Assembly: GCA_020725925.1 (NCBI GenBank)
Contig: DYTN01000008.1
Span: forward strand, 21,704 to 64,057
DNA length: 42,354 nucleotides
Direction of reading: 5' to 3'
DNA from: Methanobacteriota archaeon
GTDB taxonomy: Archaea; Thermoplasmatota; Thermoplasmata; UBA10834
Each line of letters starts with the position of its first letter. Within the stretch, counting starts at the first letter, position 1. Both the position numbers and the translations under genes were made by a program. Positions 15,622 through 23,694 of this stretch are shown here, in pieces. Under the pieces are notes generated by a model that did no database searches, had not been told where the DNA came from, and saw only the letters and a list, made by a program, of their open reading frames with translations.

Positions 15622-16883
15622 TTCCTCACCTCCAGGCGACAGCCCAGCTGATGCATGTCCCTCATGAACCCGGGATAGGAGACCTTGTAAGAGTCCTCAT
15701 CCTCTATCCTGGTCTCCGAGGCCGATACCAGAGCTGCAACCGCTGCGGCCATAAGTATCCTGTGGTCACCTTCCGTGGTGACTGTCGCTCCGTGGAGCTT
15801 CTCCCCGCCGACAATCTCGCACCCGTCGGTCAGGGGCCGCACCCTGGCCCCCATGGCCTCGAGGAAGGAAGTGGTCGTGGCGATCCTGTCGCTCTCCTTC
15901 TCCCTGAGGCTCTCCCCGCCCCTCAACACGGTCTTGCCATCGGCCACCGCGCCGATGACTGCCAGTATCGGGAACAGGTCCGGAGTGTGCCTGACATCTA
16001 TCTCAGTCCCCCTGAGTTGACCGCCGACCACCCTGACCGATGAAGCGGTCGGAGAGACCTTCGCCCCGAAGGATTTCAGATGAGTGAGTATGGCCTTGTC
16101 CCCCTGGGGCGAGTTCGGATCAAGGTTCCCGACTGTGACATCGCCGCCCGTGACGGCCGCTGCTGACAGTGGGAAGGCGGCCGACGAGTAATCGCCTGGG
16201 ACGGAGTACGAGTCCCCTGAGAGCACCTGCTCCCCAGGGACGACGAAGCCGCCCGCGACCTCTTCGACCCGCGCCCCGAATGCTCGCAGCATCCCTAGCG
16301 TGATGTCGACATACGGCCGGGAGCGGAGCTCTCCCTTGAGGTGCACGGCCGTGTCTCCTCTCTTCTGGGTGCACGCGATCAAGAGGGAAGACACGAACTG
16401 CGAGCTCACCCCTGCGGGGATTTCCGCCCTGTTCCCGTCGATGGGGCCCGTGATGGACACAGGAGCCGTGCCGGGCGTCCTAAGGTACGAGCACTTGGCC
16501 CCCAGCTGGATGAGCGCCTCGACCAGAGGAACCATCGGCCTTCTGACCAGGCTCTGGTCCCCGGTGAGCGTTGTCGTGCTCGGCAGAAGCGAGGCGATGC
16601 CCGCGATGAGCCTGAGCGTGGTGCCTGAGTTCCTGGCGTCGATGGTCCCAGGAGCTGCCCGGAGCTTCTCGCAGTAGATCGCGAGCCCCTTCGAGTCCTG
16701 GTGGACCTCCGCCCCGAGGGCCAGGAGGGCGTCGACCGTGGCCCTCGTGTCGTCTGAAATCAGCGGATCGATGAGCGAGAAGCGCGAATGCGTCAGAGCG
16801 CCAAGGACCAAGGCCCTGTGCGTGTACGATTTGGACGGTGGCGCCGCGATCCTTCCACTGGCCGTCGAGGACCTGACTACAAT
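15618..16883 (-). CDS. aroA: EPSP synthase (3-phosphoshikimate 1-carboxyvinyltransferase)
   Basis: This cytosolic enzyme joins phosphoenolpyruvate to shikimate-3-phosphate. It shows APPSKSYTHRAL (substrate Lys and Ser), RNSGTTLRLIAG, GDQSLVRRPMVPLVEAL, PAGVSSQFVSSLL, and the late RLREKESDRI-like GESLREKESDRIA. The open frame reaches 16994, but homology begins at VVRSSTASGRI. There is no ATG, GTG or TTG near that point. The likely start is one of ATT 16883, GTT 16886 or ACG 16889, behind GGAGGTGG. This puts the start inside the last codons of shikimate kinase. The exact start is uncertain; with ATT 16883 the length is 421 residues, normal for the family. Confidence 0.93.
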   Translation of the reverse strand: MVVRSSTASGRIAAPPSKSYTHRALVLGALTHSRFSLIDPLISDDTRATVDALLALGAEVHQDSKGLAIYCEKLRAAPGTIDARNSGTTLRLIAGIASLLPSTTTLTGDQSLVRRPMVPLVEALIQLGAKCSYLRTPGTAPVSITGPIDGNRAEIPAGVSSQFVSSLLIACTQKRGDTAVHLKGELRSRPYVDITLGMLRAFGARVEEVAGGFVVPGEQVLSGDSYSVPGDYSSAAFPLSAAAVTGGDVTVGNLDPNSPQGDKAILTHLKSFGAKVSPTASSVRVVGGQLRGTEIDVRHTPDLFPILAVIGAVADGKTVLRGGESLREKESDRIATTTSFLEAMGARVRPLTDGCEIVGGEKLHGATVTTEGDHRILMAAAVAALVSASETRIEDEDSYKVSYPGFMRDMHQLGCRLEVRK

Positions 16884-17746
16884 AACCGTGGGACCACCTC
16901 CCTCGCAGACGAGTCGTTGATCCTGGCAACGAGGACGGTGCCCTCCTCGTCCTGCAAGGCCTTCATCACATCGCCCACGCTCCCTCTGTCGCACACGACC
17001 GCCGTCGCCGGTCCCGTTCCGGAGATGCCCGCCGCGAGCGCGCCCTTCCTGCGCGCAAGCTCTGCCATGTCCTCGGAAACATCGAGCACCTTCGAGTATG
17101 CCCGGGAGTTCAGCTCCATGGCTTTGAGGTACTCGCCCCTCAATGCAAGGTCAAACGCCTTCTCGACCTCCTTCCTGATGGGGCTGAAATCGACCCCCTT
17201 CAGGCTGGCCTTGGTGATCTTCCTGGATGGGACGTGTAGGAGGATCTCGAGGTCGGGGTCCAGGCTCCCTCGGTGAAGTATGGCGAAGCTCCTGTTGTCC
17301 GTCACGATCACCCCGCCGAGGAAGCATGCCGAGGCGTCGTCAAACGCGCCCGTGATGGTGACCCCCGCCTTGATGGACTCCTCAATGCCCGAGAGCACCA
17401 GGTCCATGTCGGAGAGCTTCGACCCAAGGGCCGTGGCCGTTGCCAAGCACACGGCGTTGGACACGGCGCTGCTGCTCTTCAGGCCCCTCGAGATGGGTAT
17501 ATCGGACTTGATGTGCACCTCCCCGCTGATGCCAGAAGTGCCCAGGGTCTTCCTGGCAACTGCCCGGACGCAGCCCGCCGCAAGGTCGGCTCCCTCAGAG
17601 CTGCCTTCGAGGACGATGTCCCCTCCGCCCCGCTCGAGCTCGACCCGGGCGTCTGCCTCCAAAGTGATTCCGAAAGCTGCGCCCTTGCCAGTGGCGATGG
17701 CGTTGACGATGGTGGCCGCGCCCCTGCACCCAGCCTTCCCGATCAT
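16877..17746 (-). CDS. aroK: shikimate kinase, archaeal GHMP type
   Basis: This 289-residue kinase of the GHMP superfamily phosphorylates shikimate at O3; it is not related to bacterial AroK. Evidence: an N-terminal GRGAATIVNAIATGKGAAFGI-like segment, the ATP-binding PISRGLKSSSAVSNA motif, GAFDDASACFLGG in the middle, and AAGISGTGPATAV near the C-terminus. ATG 17746 overlaps the AroDE stop as ATGA, so upstream codons to 17806 are ignored. It ends with TAG at 16877-16879, inside the start region of EPSP synthase. Confidence 0.93.
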   Translation of the reverse strand: MIGKAGCRGAATIVNAIATGKGAAFGITLEADARVELERGGGDIVLEGSSEGADLAAGCVRAVARKTLGTSGISGEVHIKSDIPISRGLKSSSAVSNAVCLATATALGSKLSDMDLVLSGIEESIKAGVTITGAFDDASACFLGGVIVTDNRSFAILHRGSLDPDLEILLHVPSRKITKASLKGVDFSPIRKEVEKAFDLALRGEYLKAMELNSRAYSKVLDVSEDMAELARRKGALAAGISGTGPATAVVCDRGSVGDVMKALQDEEGTVLVARINDSSAREVVPRLL

Positions 17747-19221
17747 TCCAGCGCCTCCTTCGCAGCCTTTCGCATCGCAGCCACATCCGGTTCCTTCCCG
17801 GTCCATATCCTAAACGACTCGGCCCCCTGCTGGACGAGCATCTCCAGGCCCCCGAAGACCTTCGCGCCTGCTCCTTTGGCCATCTTCATCGCCTCGGTCT
17901 CGAGAGGGTTGAATACGATGTCCAGGAACACACTCCCGCGCCTGAAGATGTTCCTCTTGAACGGGTTGCCAGGCACTCCTTCCATCCCCACGGGCGTGCA
18001 GTTCACGATCAGGTCGAAGCGCCCCTTCGCCTCCCACAAGCCCCCCGGTGGAATCGAGTGGACGCCGAACAGCCTCGCGAGCTCCTCAGCCCTGTCCCCC
18101 TCGACGTCGGCGACGGTGACCGTCGCGCCCCGCCCGCGAAGCACGTGCACGACCGCGCGCGCGGCGCCACCTGCCCCTAGCACCATGCAACTGGTCTTCG
18201 GTGATATGCGCATTTTTCCGTCAAGCAGCCTAGAGAACCCGATTACATCCGTGTTTTCTCCGACTGACTCGGAGTCCTCGAAAGTGATGGTGTTGACAGC
18301 CCCCGTAGAGAGCGCGGCCGCGCTCTTGCGGGAGCAGAGTTGGAACGCGGCCGCCTTATGCGGTATGGTCACATTGAGGCCCCTGAAGCCCAAGCTCCTG
18401 AGCTGCCTCAGGGCCTTCATGTCGAAGCTTCCGGGCGGGAAGTCCAATGGAAGGTATGTGCCGACCATTCCCAGCTTCGAGAGGGCAGCCTCCTGCATCG
18501 GCTTGGAGACGGAGTGCGACACCAGATGGCCCACGAGGCCGAAGACGTTCTTCTCCCCCTCCAGGAGCGCTCTCTGGAGCGCCACATCGACCTGGCCTGG
18601 AGCCGCGGGTCTCTCCGGCAGGCACGCGTACACCATCGCCGAGCCCAACTCTCGTGCGCACACGCGCGTGAGCTGCCCCTGGGTGCCCACACCTATCGCT
18701 ACGAACCTGCTGGACTTCCTCGACATGCTCATCCCGACCTCGGCCAGCATGAGCGCATGGCAGGCATGTTCGCATGGCATCGCCACCTTCCCGATGTCCC
18801 CCAGGGAGCATGCCACCTCCAAGGTGCGCTCGAACTCTTCCGAGGACACGGGGTGCTTGAGGTGCGCGGATGCGATCAGAAGAGGCCGGGACCTCTGGCC
18901 CTTCAGGTCGAGCAGTATGTCCCTGTCGCTCCCAACCTCGAGGTCCAGACCATGGAACCCCAGCCTGGCAGCCTCGCGCAGCATGGTCGCCCTCGCCTGC
19001 CGAGAGAGCCTGCTCCCTCCGCCCTCCTTGGCCGACCTGAGCGTCGCGATGGCAGGGCCGTTCACCTCTCTCTTGACCTTTGCTAGGTCCTCCAGCCTGA
19101 GGCCTTTGATCAAGTCGAGCCTTATCTCGACGGCATCAGCTCCCTTCGCGAACGCCTCCCTTGACGAGCCAGAAGCTCCGGCGATGCCCCCCTCGACGAG
19201 GGAGGCAACTACGAGCGTCAT
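17743..19221 (-). CDS. aroDE: 3-dehydroquinate dehydratase / shikimate dehydrogenase fusion
   Basis: The 492-residue bifunctional enzyme does two consecutive steps from 3-dehydroquinate to shikimate. The N-terminal type I dehydratase (about 1-220) has EIRLDLIKG, the catalytic pair H120 in IASAHLKHP and Schiff-base K145 in GDIGKVAM. The C-terminal dehydrogenase (about 225-492) has SHSVSKPMQ for shikimate, K289 in NVTIPHKAA and D325 in ENTDVIGF as the catalytic pair, and GAGGAARAV (349-357) for NADP. Such fusions are well known in plants and chlamydiae and occur in scattered prokaryotes. It starts with ATG directly after the upstream stop. Confidence 0.94.
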   Translation of the reverse strand: MTLVVASLVEGGIAGASGSSREAFAKGADAVEIRLDLIKGLRLEDLAKVKREVNGPAIATLRSAKEGGGSRLSRQARATMLREAARLGFHGLDLEVGSDRDILLDLKGQRSRPLLIASAHLKHPVSSEEFERTLEVACSLGDIGKVAMPCEHACHALMLAEVGMSMSRKSSRFVAIGVGTQGQLTRVCARELGSAMVYACLPERPAAPGQVDVALQRALLEGEKNVFGLVGHLVSHSVSKPMQEAALSKLGMVGTYLPLDFPPGSFDMKALRQLRSLGFRGLNVTIPHKAAAFQLCSRKSAAALSTGAVNTITFEDSESVGENTDVIGFSRLLDGKMRISPKTSCMVLGAGGAARAVVHVLRGRGATVTVADVEGDRAEELARLFGVHSIPPGGLWEAKGRFDLIVNCTPVGMEGVPGNPFKRNIFRRGSVFLDIVFNPLETEAMKMAKGAGAKVFGGLEMLVQQGAESFRIWTGKEPDVAAMRKAAKEALE

Positions 19222-20253
19222 CTACCTCTCCCGGATTGTCTCCTTGACATGCATGCCGAAATGCCTTCCCCCCCGTTCCAGCTTGAGCAGTATGGGGTCT
19301 CCGACCTTCAGCCTCGAGACCGAAACGACCTTCCCCTTCGAGTACACTCTGATGGTCTCGGCGTTCTGGACTATGGTCGAGAACCGCTCGCCTTCGACCT
19401 CGGCCTCGATCAGCAGGAGCGGGCGTCTCTCCACCTTGGTCCTGCCCACGACGACTTTCCTCGTCTGGCCTCCCGCTCCCACCACGAGCGCCTCGTCCCC
19501 TCCTGTCAGCTCCGAGAGGTACCTGGTGCTCCCGTCCGGCATGAGTATGTAGGCGTGCACGGGGCCAGCGTTGACCCTGAACGGTCTCGAGGCGGCGTAC
19601 TCCGACTCCAGGGTCTCCGAGTGGATGAGGAACAGGCACGACGACTGGTTGCCTATCAACATGCCCTCGCCTATCGAGAGCATCGAGCAGGTGTCTATGC
19701 ACACCCTGTCTCCGAGCCCGAGCTGCCTCAGGGAAACTATCTTCCCCTCCCGGAGGTCGAGCTTTGGGGATGTGTCCTCCATCAGCTTCCTCAACTTGGC
19801 CAGCTCGTCGACCTTCTCGGGGACGAAGAGCACGCCGTCCGCCCCCCGCTCCATGGTCTCGAAGAACAGCCTGGCCTCGGCCGCGGTCCTCGCGAGAATC
19901 ATCAGCTTGGAGCTCGAGCCCTGGAAGTGCACGATGAGGTTCTCGAGGGGGATGACCTTCCAGTCCTTCGCCGAGATGACGACGGTCCTGGCCTTGTCCG
20001 CGAGCCTCTTCGCCCGCAGCTCGTCCTCCTTGCTTCTGATCTCCACGAGGACGCCCACGCCCTTGCCGTCCTCCCTGAAGTCCTTCCCGTCGAGAGTGAT
20101 CGTCCTGAACCTGCCCAAGCTGGTCATGCCCGCGTCCTTCTTCTCGAGCACGATCGTGTCGAAGCCGTTCTCCAGGGCGGAGAGAACGATCCTTTTCCTG
20201 TTCTCACTGCTGGGCTGGAAAAGGGCGCCAACCCAGATCTGGCGGTCTATCAC
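19222..20253 (-). CDS. aroB': 3-dehydroquinate synthase II
   Basis: The 343-residue archaeal enzyme oxidatively deaminates and cyclises 2-amino-3,7-dideoxy-D-threo-hept-6-ulosonate (ADH) to 3-dehydroquinate with NAD. Family stretches are the start DRQIWVGALFQPSSENRKRIV, GADGVLFVPEKVDELAKL, GDRVCIDTCSMLSIGEGMLIGNQSS, FRVNAGPVHAYILMPDG and YLSELTGGDEALVVG. It follows the ADH synthase gene by 4 bp and abuts aroDE with no gap. This route replaces DAHP synthase and AroB, so aromatic synthesis starts from aspartate semialdehyde. Confidence 0.95.
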   Translation of the reverse strand: MIDRQIWVGALFQPSSENRKRIVLSALENGFDTIVLEKKDAGMTSLGRFRTITLDGKDFREDGKGVGVLVEIRSKEDELRAKRLADKARTVVISAKDWKVIPLENLIVHFQGSSSKLMILARTAAEARLFFETMERGADGVLFVPEKVDELAKLRKLMEDTSPKLDLREGKIVSLRQLGLGDRVCIDTCSMLSIGEGMLIGNQSSCLFLIHSETLESEYAASRPFRVNAGPVHAYILMPDGSTRYLSELTGGDEALVVGAGGQTRKVVVGRTKVERRPLLLIEAEVEGERFSTIVQNAETIRVYSKGKVVSVSRLKVGDPILLKLERGGRHFGMHVKETIRER

Positions 20254-20257
20254 CTGG

Positions 20258-21043
20258 TCACCGCCTATATGCTTCCTCGGGTCGCATGCCCATGAAAACT
20301 ACTTTGCCTATTGCGCGCGTGATGCGCGCCACATCGTCGTGCTGGAAGACGTTCCTGCCTATGGATACACCCTTGGCTCCCGCCTGCATAGCCTCGTGGA
20401 CCATCTTCAGGAGGGCCTCGTCGCTGTCCATCTTGGGGCCCCCCGCGATGACAACAGGTATGGGAGTGCCTCCGACGACCTCCTTGAACGAGTCTATCGT
20501 GCCTGTGTAGTTCGTCTTGACCACGTCGGCCCCGAGTTCTGCCGCGAGTCTCGCGCAGTGCTTGACCGCCTCGAGGTCGAACTGGCTCTTGACGTTCTTG
20601 CCGCGCGGGTAGCACATCGCCAGCAACGGCATCCCGAGCTCCCTGCACCTGTCGGAGACAGCGCCGAAATCGGAGATCATCTCGTCCTCGTGTTCCCCCC
20701 CGATGTTGCAGTGGATGGAAACACCATCCGCGCCGAGCGCCGCTACCGCGTCGGCGTCGGCCACCAGGACCTTGTGGTTCGGGTCGGGTGACATGGCGGT
20801 GCTGGCTGACAGGTGGACGATGAGCCCGAGCTTGCTGCCCACGGAAGGCCCTGCGTACTGCACCAGGCCCTTGTGGATGACAATCGCGGAGGCGCCGCCT
20901 TCCGCGACCTTGTCTATCGTGGTCCTGATGTCCGCGATCCCCTTGACCGGGCCCATTGATATGCCGTGGTCCATGGGGACTATGACGGTCTTCGCGCTCT
21001 TCTGGTCGAAGATCCGCCTCAGCCTGATAGCCTTCCCAACCAT
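20258..21043 (-). CDS. aroA': 2-amino-3,7-dideoxy-D-threo-hept-6-ulosonate (ADH) synthase
   Basis: The 261-residue class I aldolase-like enzyme performs a transaldol reaction between 6-deoxy-5-ketofructose 1-phosphate and aspartate semialdehyde. Visible are the start RLRRIFDQKSAKTVIVPMDHGISMGP, the Schiff-base region ELGADVVKTNYTG with the active lysine, and the phosphate-binding GGPKMDSDEALLKM and GAKGVSIGRNVFQHDD. It is the first gene of the operon. A plain FBP aldolase function is possible by fold, but the adjacent dehydroquinate synthase II makes ADH synthase much more likely. DKFP synthase itself is not in the window. Confidence 0.93.
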   Translation of the reverse strand: MVGKAIRLRRIFDQKSAKTVIVPMDHGISMGPVKGIADIRTTIDKVAEGGASAIVIHKGLVQYAGPSVGSKLGLIVHLSASTAMSPDPNHKVLVADADAVAALGADGVSIHCNIGGEHEDEMISDFGAVSDRCRELGMPLLAMCYPRGKNVKSQFDLEAVKHCARLAAELGADVVKTNYTGTIDSFKEVVGGTPIPVVIAGGPKMDSDEALLKMVHEAMQAGAKGVSIGRNVFQHDDVARITRAIGKVVFMGMRPEEAYRR

Positions 21044-21101
21044 GTGCTCACCGATTTCATACCGTGCTACTTTTTGTCACTGTCCTCGCCATGTTGCTGG
21101 A

Positions 21102-21110
21102 CCTATATGG
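21102..21110 (-). promoter_or_regulatory. possible TATA box for the aromatic/homocysteine operon
   Basis: On the minus strand CCATATAGG lies about 60 bp before the first start at 21043, which would give a leader near 35 nt. It is the best A/T-rich element in the gap, but it is not a perfect TATA match. Confidence 0.4.
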
Positions 21111-21152
21111 CCCTTGCTAGTGAATGGCAGTGCGAAGGCGTACACTGGACGC

Positions 21153-21160
21153 AATATTAA
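21153..21160 (+). promoter_or_regulatory. TATA box of the ACT-domain regulator gene
   Basis: AATATTAA lies about 35 bp before ATG 21194, implying a leader of roughly 10 nt. Confidence 0.55.
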
Positions 21161-21163
21161 TCT

Positions 21164-21182
21164 ATTACTGTACACATGTAAT
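21164..21182. promoter_or_regulatory. inverted repeat, candidate operator
   Basis: ATTAC and GTAAT arms are separated by 9 bases that contain TGTACA. The repeat sits between the TATA box and the start of the ACT-domain gene, where a bound protein would block transcription start. Confidence 0.45.
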
Positions 21183-21193
21183 CATCGAGAATT

Positions 21194-21694
21194 ATGTGGG
21201 ACAAGATAGCGAACTACTTCGAGAAGTACCCTTCCCAGGCGAAGGTGGCCAGATACCTCCTGAAGTACGGGCTCCGCATCGACAAGGACCAGGTTCTGTG
21301 CGGGGACGTCCAGATCGCCGACTCGGCCCTGGCGAGGGCTGCTGGCGTCGATAGGCGAGTCGTGAAGTCCACCGTCGAGACGATCAAGAGCGACCCGACG
21401 CTCATGAAGTTCTTCTCCCAGCTGCTGCCCACGAACCACCTCAAGAACGCGGCTTCCGCCATGGGTTGGAGCGCAATCGAGATAGTGCCCACGAACGCAC
21501 ACGAGCCAGGCATCATCGCGGCGGTCGCCGACATACTCGCCAGGGGCGGGATCAGCATTAGGCAGGCGATCGTCGACGACCCGATGACCTCCGAGGAGCC
21601 CAAGCTGTTCATCGTCACGGAGAGCCAGGTGCCTTCGGACCTCATTCCGGCAATAAGACAGGCCAAGGGCGTGAAGGGCGTCACGATCTACTAG
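21194..21694 (+). CDS. ACT-domain regulator of amino acid metabolism (COG2150-like)
   Basis: The 166-residue protein starts with a helix-turn-helix-like region (KVARYLLKYGLRI to ADSALARAAGVDRRVVKSTVETI, about 17-65) and ends with an ACT-type domain (about 92-166: AIEIVPTNAHEPGIIAAVADILARGGISI). This layout matches archaeal predicted regulators of amino acid metabolism, in which the ACT domain binds an amino acid and the HTH binds DNA. It is transcribed divergently from the aromatic/homocysteine operon, with about 150 bp between the starts, so control of that operon and of itself is the natural inference. The effector is unknown; an aromatic amino acid, methionine, lysine or threonine are candidates. 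Confidence 0.8.
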   Translation: MWDKIANYFEKYPSQAKVARYLLKYGLRIDKDQVLCGDVQIADSALARAAGVDRRVVKSTVETIKSDPTLMKFFSQLLPTNHLKNAASAMGWSAIEIVPTNAHEPGIIAAVADILARGGISIRQAIVDDPMTSEEPKLFIVTESQVPSDLIPAIRQAKGVKGVTIY

Positions 21695-21712
21695 GCCTTC
21701 GCGCAGCTGGCA

Positions 21713-22657
21713 GTGGAGCTGGGGTGGACGGGCTTGGTGTCGGCGCCGGGGAAGAGCGAGGTCTCCACCTCGTATCTCGCGATCGGCGTCGCTATGGTCT
21801 CCATCTCCTTTGCGTCCATATTCATCAAGTGGAGCGAGTCCCCGCCCTTCATCATCGCCGCGTACAGGCTACTGTTCTCGTGCGGGATCTTGCTCCCGTT
21901 CATGCTCTGGAGTCGCGGCTTCAGCGAGTTGAGGAACCTTGACAGGAAGGAGCTGGCGCTAATCGTCCTCAGTGGCGTCGCCCTCATGTTCCACTTCCAG
22001 CTCTGGATAGTCTCGCTGACCCTGACCCTCGTCTCGACCTCCGTCATCCTGGTGACCTCCCATCCGATCTTCGTTGCCGCCATATCCCGTTTCTTGCTGA
22101 AGGAGGAGGTCAAGAGGATTGCGGCAGCCGGGATTGTCATAGCATTTGCCGGCGTCGCTGTCATCGCGGTGACGGACTACGGCGTGGGGAAAGACACCCT
22201 CTTCGGCGACCTTCTGGCCTTCATCGGCGGCATCTGCGCGGGCGTCTACTTCCTGTCGGGCAGGGTTGCGAGACAGAAGGTCTCCTTGGCGACCTACGCG
22301 TTCTCCGTCTATCTGCTGGCCGCGACGCCGTTGTTCGTTTCAGCCGTCTTCGCAGGAGACGGTCTGGTCGTGACGGACGGCCGGGAGCTGACCTTGTTCC
22401 TCGCGATGGCCGTCTTCCCAACGATGCTCGGCCACACGATGTTCAACTACGCCCTCAAGCGGGTGCCGGCACACATCATATCGACCAGCGTGCTCGGGGA
22501 ACCTGTCGGAGCGTCGATCCTCGCATACGCGCTCCTGCCAGGCGAGGTCCCAAACGAATGGATTGTCCTGGGCGGCGGGCTTGTGATATTCGGCCTCTAC
22601 ATCGTCCTCTCGAGGGGCTACAGGCCCAAGGCAGGGGCTGACATACCGATTGACTGA
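21713..22657 (+). CDS. EamA family (DMT superfamily) transporter
   Basis: The protein of about 314 residues has ten predicted membrane helices in two EamA repeats. The first starts around SYLAIGVAMVSISFASIFIKW and the second around LFGDLLAFIGGICAGVYFLSG. A conserved-looking LGEPVGASILAYALL segment in the last repeat matches the family. Members export or import small metabolites such as amino acids or nucleotide precursors in the cytoplasmic membrane. It begins 18 bp after the ACT-domain gene on the same strand, so co-transcription and an amino acid substrate are possible. GTG 21737 is an alternative start closer to the first helix. Confidence 0.85.
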   Translation: MELGWTGLVSAPGKSEVSTSYLAIGVAMVSISFASIFIKWSESPPFIIAAYRLLFSCGILLPFMLWSRGFSELRNLDRKELALIVLSGVALMFHFQLWIVSLTLTLVSTSVILVTSHPIFVAAISRFLLKEEVKRIAAAGIVIAFAGVAVIAVTDYGVGKDTLFGDLLAFIGGICAGVYFLSGRVARQKVSLATYAFSVYLLAATPLFVSAVFAGDGLVVTDGRELTLFLAMAVFPTMLGHTMFNYALKRVPAHIISTSVLGEPVGASILAYALLPGEVPNEWIVLGGGLVIFGLYIVLSRGYRPKAGADIPID

Positions 22658-22737
22658 CCTCACGGACGCGCGCTGGTTCCAGAGCGAGAAAGGCAATTAG
22701 GGGGCGAGTGCGCTATGGTGTCCGGAGGGCAACGGAC

Positions 22738-22917
22738 ATGAAGACGACGGATCCCAGGACGGCGAGGACGGACAACCTCGTGATAGCCATAGGCGTCCTC
22801 CTTTTCTTCGGGGGAGCGGGTCTGTTCATCGTCTCGTGGACTATCGGCGTGCCCATGGTCGTCGGTGGGGGGCTCGCGATGGTGCTCGGGTTCTCGTACA
22901 AGTTCTTCGGCGAGTGA
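22738..22917 (+). CDS. small two-helix membrane protein
   Basis: The 59-residue protein has a polar N-terminus (MKTTDPRTARTD) followed by two hydrophobic stretches, LVIAIGVLLFFGGAGLFIVSW and VPMVVGGGLAMVLGFSYKFF, so it is probably a helical hairpin in the membrane. I recognise no family. ATG 22738 is preceded by GGAGGG; the open frame upstream to 22708 is less convincing. GTCCG and CGGAC (22720-22724 and 22733-22737) could form a small hairpin with the ribosome-binding site in its loop. Confidence 0.55.
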   Translation: MKTTDPRTARTDNLVIAIGVLLFFGGAGLFIVSWTIGVPMVVGGGLAMVLGFSYKFFGE

Positions 22918-23025
22918 TTTGGCGGCCGGTGTCCTATAGAGGCCGGACTTCACACTTGTGCTTGGATGGGCACCCGTACCTTTCAAGTGAAAAGACTATC
23001 CCCCTCGGCTTCCTTGGAGCGGATC

Positions 23026-23694
23026 ATGGGTCTGAATCTGGACGACGTCGACCGGAAGATACTTAGGGAACTGCAGAAGGACGGCCGAGCTTCATTCAGG
23101 GACATCTCAGCTCGGATCAGCGTCAGCACGCCAACCGTGAGCTCGCGAGTGCAGGCGATGGTGGACGTGGGCCTCATTAGGGGTTACTCCACCATGCTCG
23201 ATGCCGACATGCTCGGGCAGGTGTCTGTCGTGCTCATGCTCGAGTCGCGGCCCGTCGACCTGGAAAAGGTGGCCGAGAGGATCAAGGACGAGGAGATTGT
23301 GAGACAGATCTACACGCTGTCAGATTCGCGAGTCCTGGCCGTGCTGTCATTCTACAACCAGGTCAAGTACCAGCGCTTCCTGGAATCCCTCGCGCAGATA
23401 CCGGAGATACTCCGCATGGACAGCTCCATGGTGATGAAGGTGCCCAAGGAGAGTCCGCGAGCGGCTCTCACCGACGAGGCCGGGCTGCTCATCAGGTGCT
23501 ACTACTGCGGGCACATGATGAGGGACGAGGGGATAAGGATCAAGCTGGATGGGAAGTACCATTACCTCTGCTGCAGCGTGTGCGAGAGGCTCTACAGGGA
23601 GAAGTACGAGAAGCTGAAGAAGTCAGCCGGCAACGCCCGCCCGCTCGTGAATGAGCACTCAACGCACGCGCACAAGGCCTCGGCGCTCGACTAG
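23026..23694 (+). CDS. Lrp/AsnC family regulator with C-terminal TRASH domain
   Basis: The 222-residue transcription factor has an Lrp-type HTH (1-52: LDDVDRKILRELQKDGRASFRDISARI), a RAM ligand/oligomer domain (about 60-140), and a TRASH zinc-finger-like metal domain with C158, C161, C182, C183 and C186. The tail has three His residues (HSTHAH, 211-216). TRASH-bearing Lrp-like regulators in archaea include copper-responsive regulators, so metal sensing, probably copper or another soft metal, is inferred. ATG 23026 gives the standard Lrp start; codons from 22966 are not needed. Its stop shares a CTAG palindrome with the YHS gene on the other strand. Confidence 0.88.
   Translation: MGLNLDDVDRKILRELQKDGRASFRDISARISVSTPTVSSRVQAMVDVGLIRGYSTMLDADMLGQVSVVLMLESRPVDLEKVAERIKDEEIVRQIYTLSDSRVLAVLSFYNQVKYQRFLESLAQIPEILRMDSSMVMKVPKESPRAALTDEAGLLIRCYYCGHMMRDEGIRIKLDGKYHYLCCSVCERLYREKYEKLKKSAGNARPLVNEHSTHAHKASALD

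Noticed and set aside
17273-19552. 759-residue plus-strand open frame
   Set aside because: It lies opposite aroDE and shikimate kinase, which have full family motifs; the long frame is a by-product of high GC codon use.
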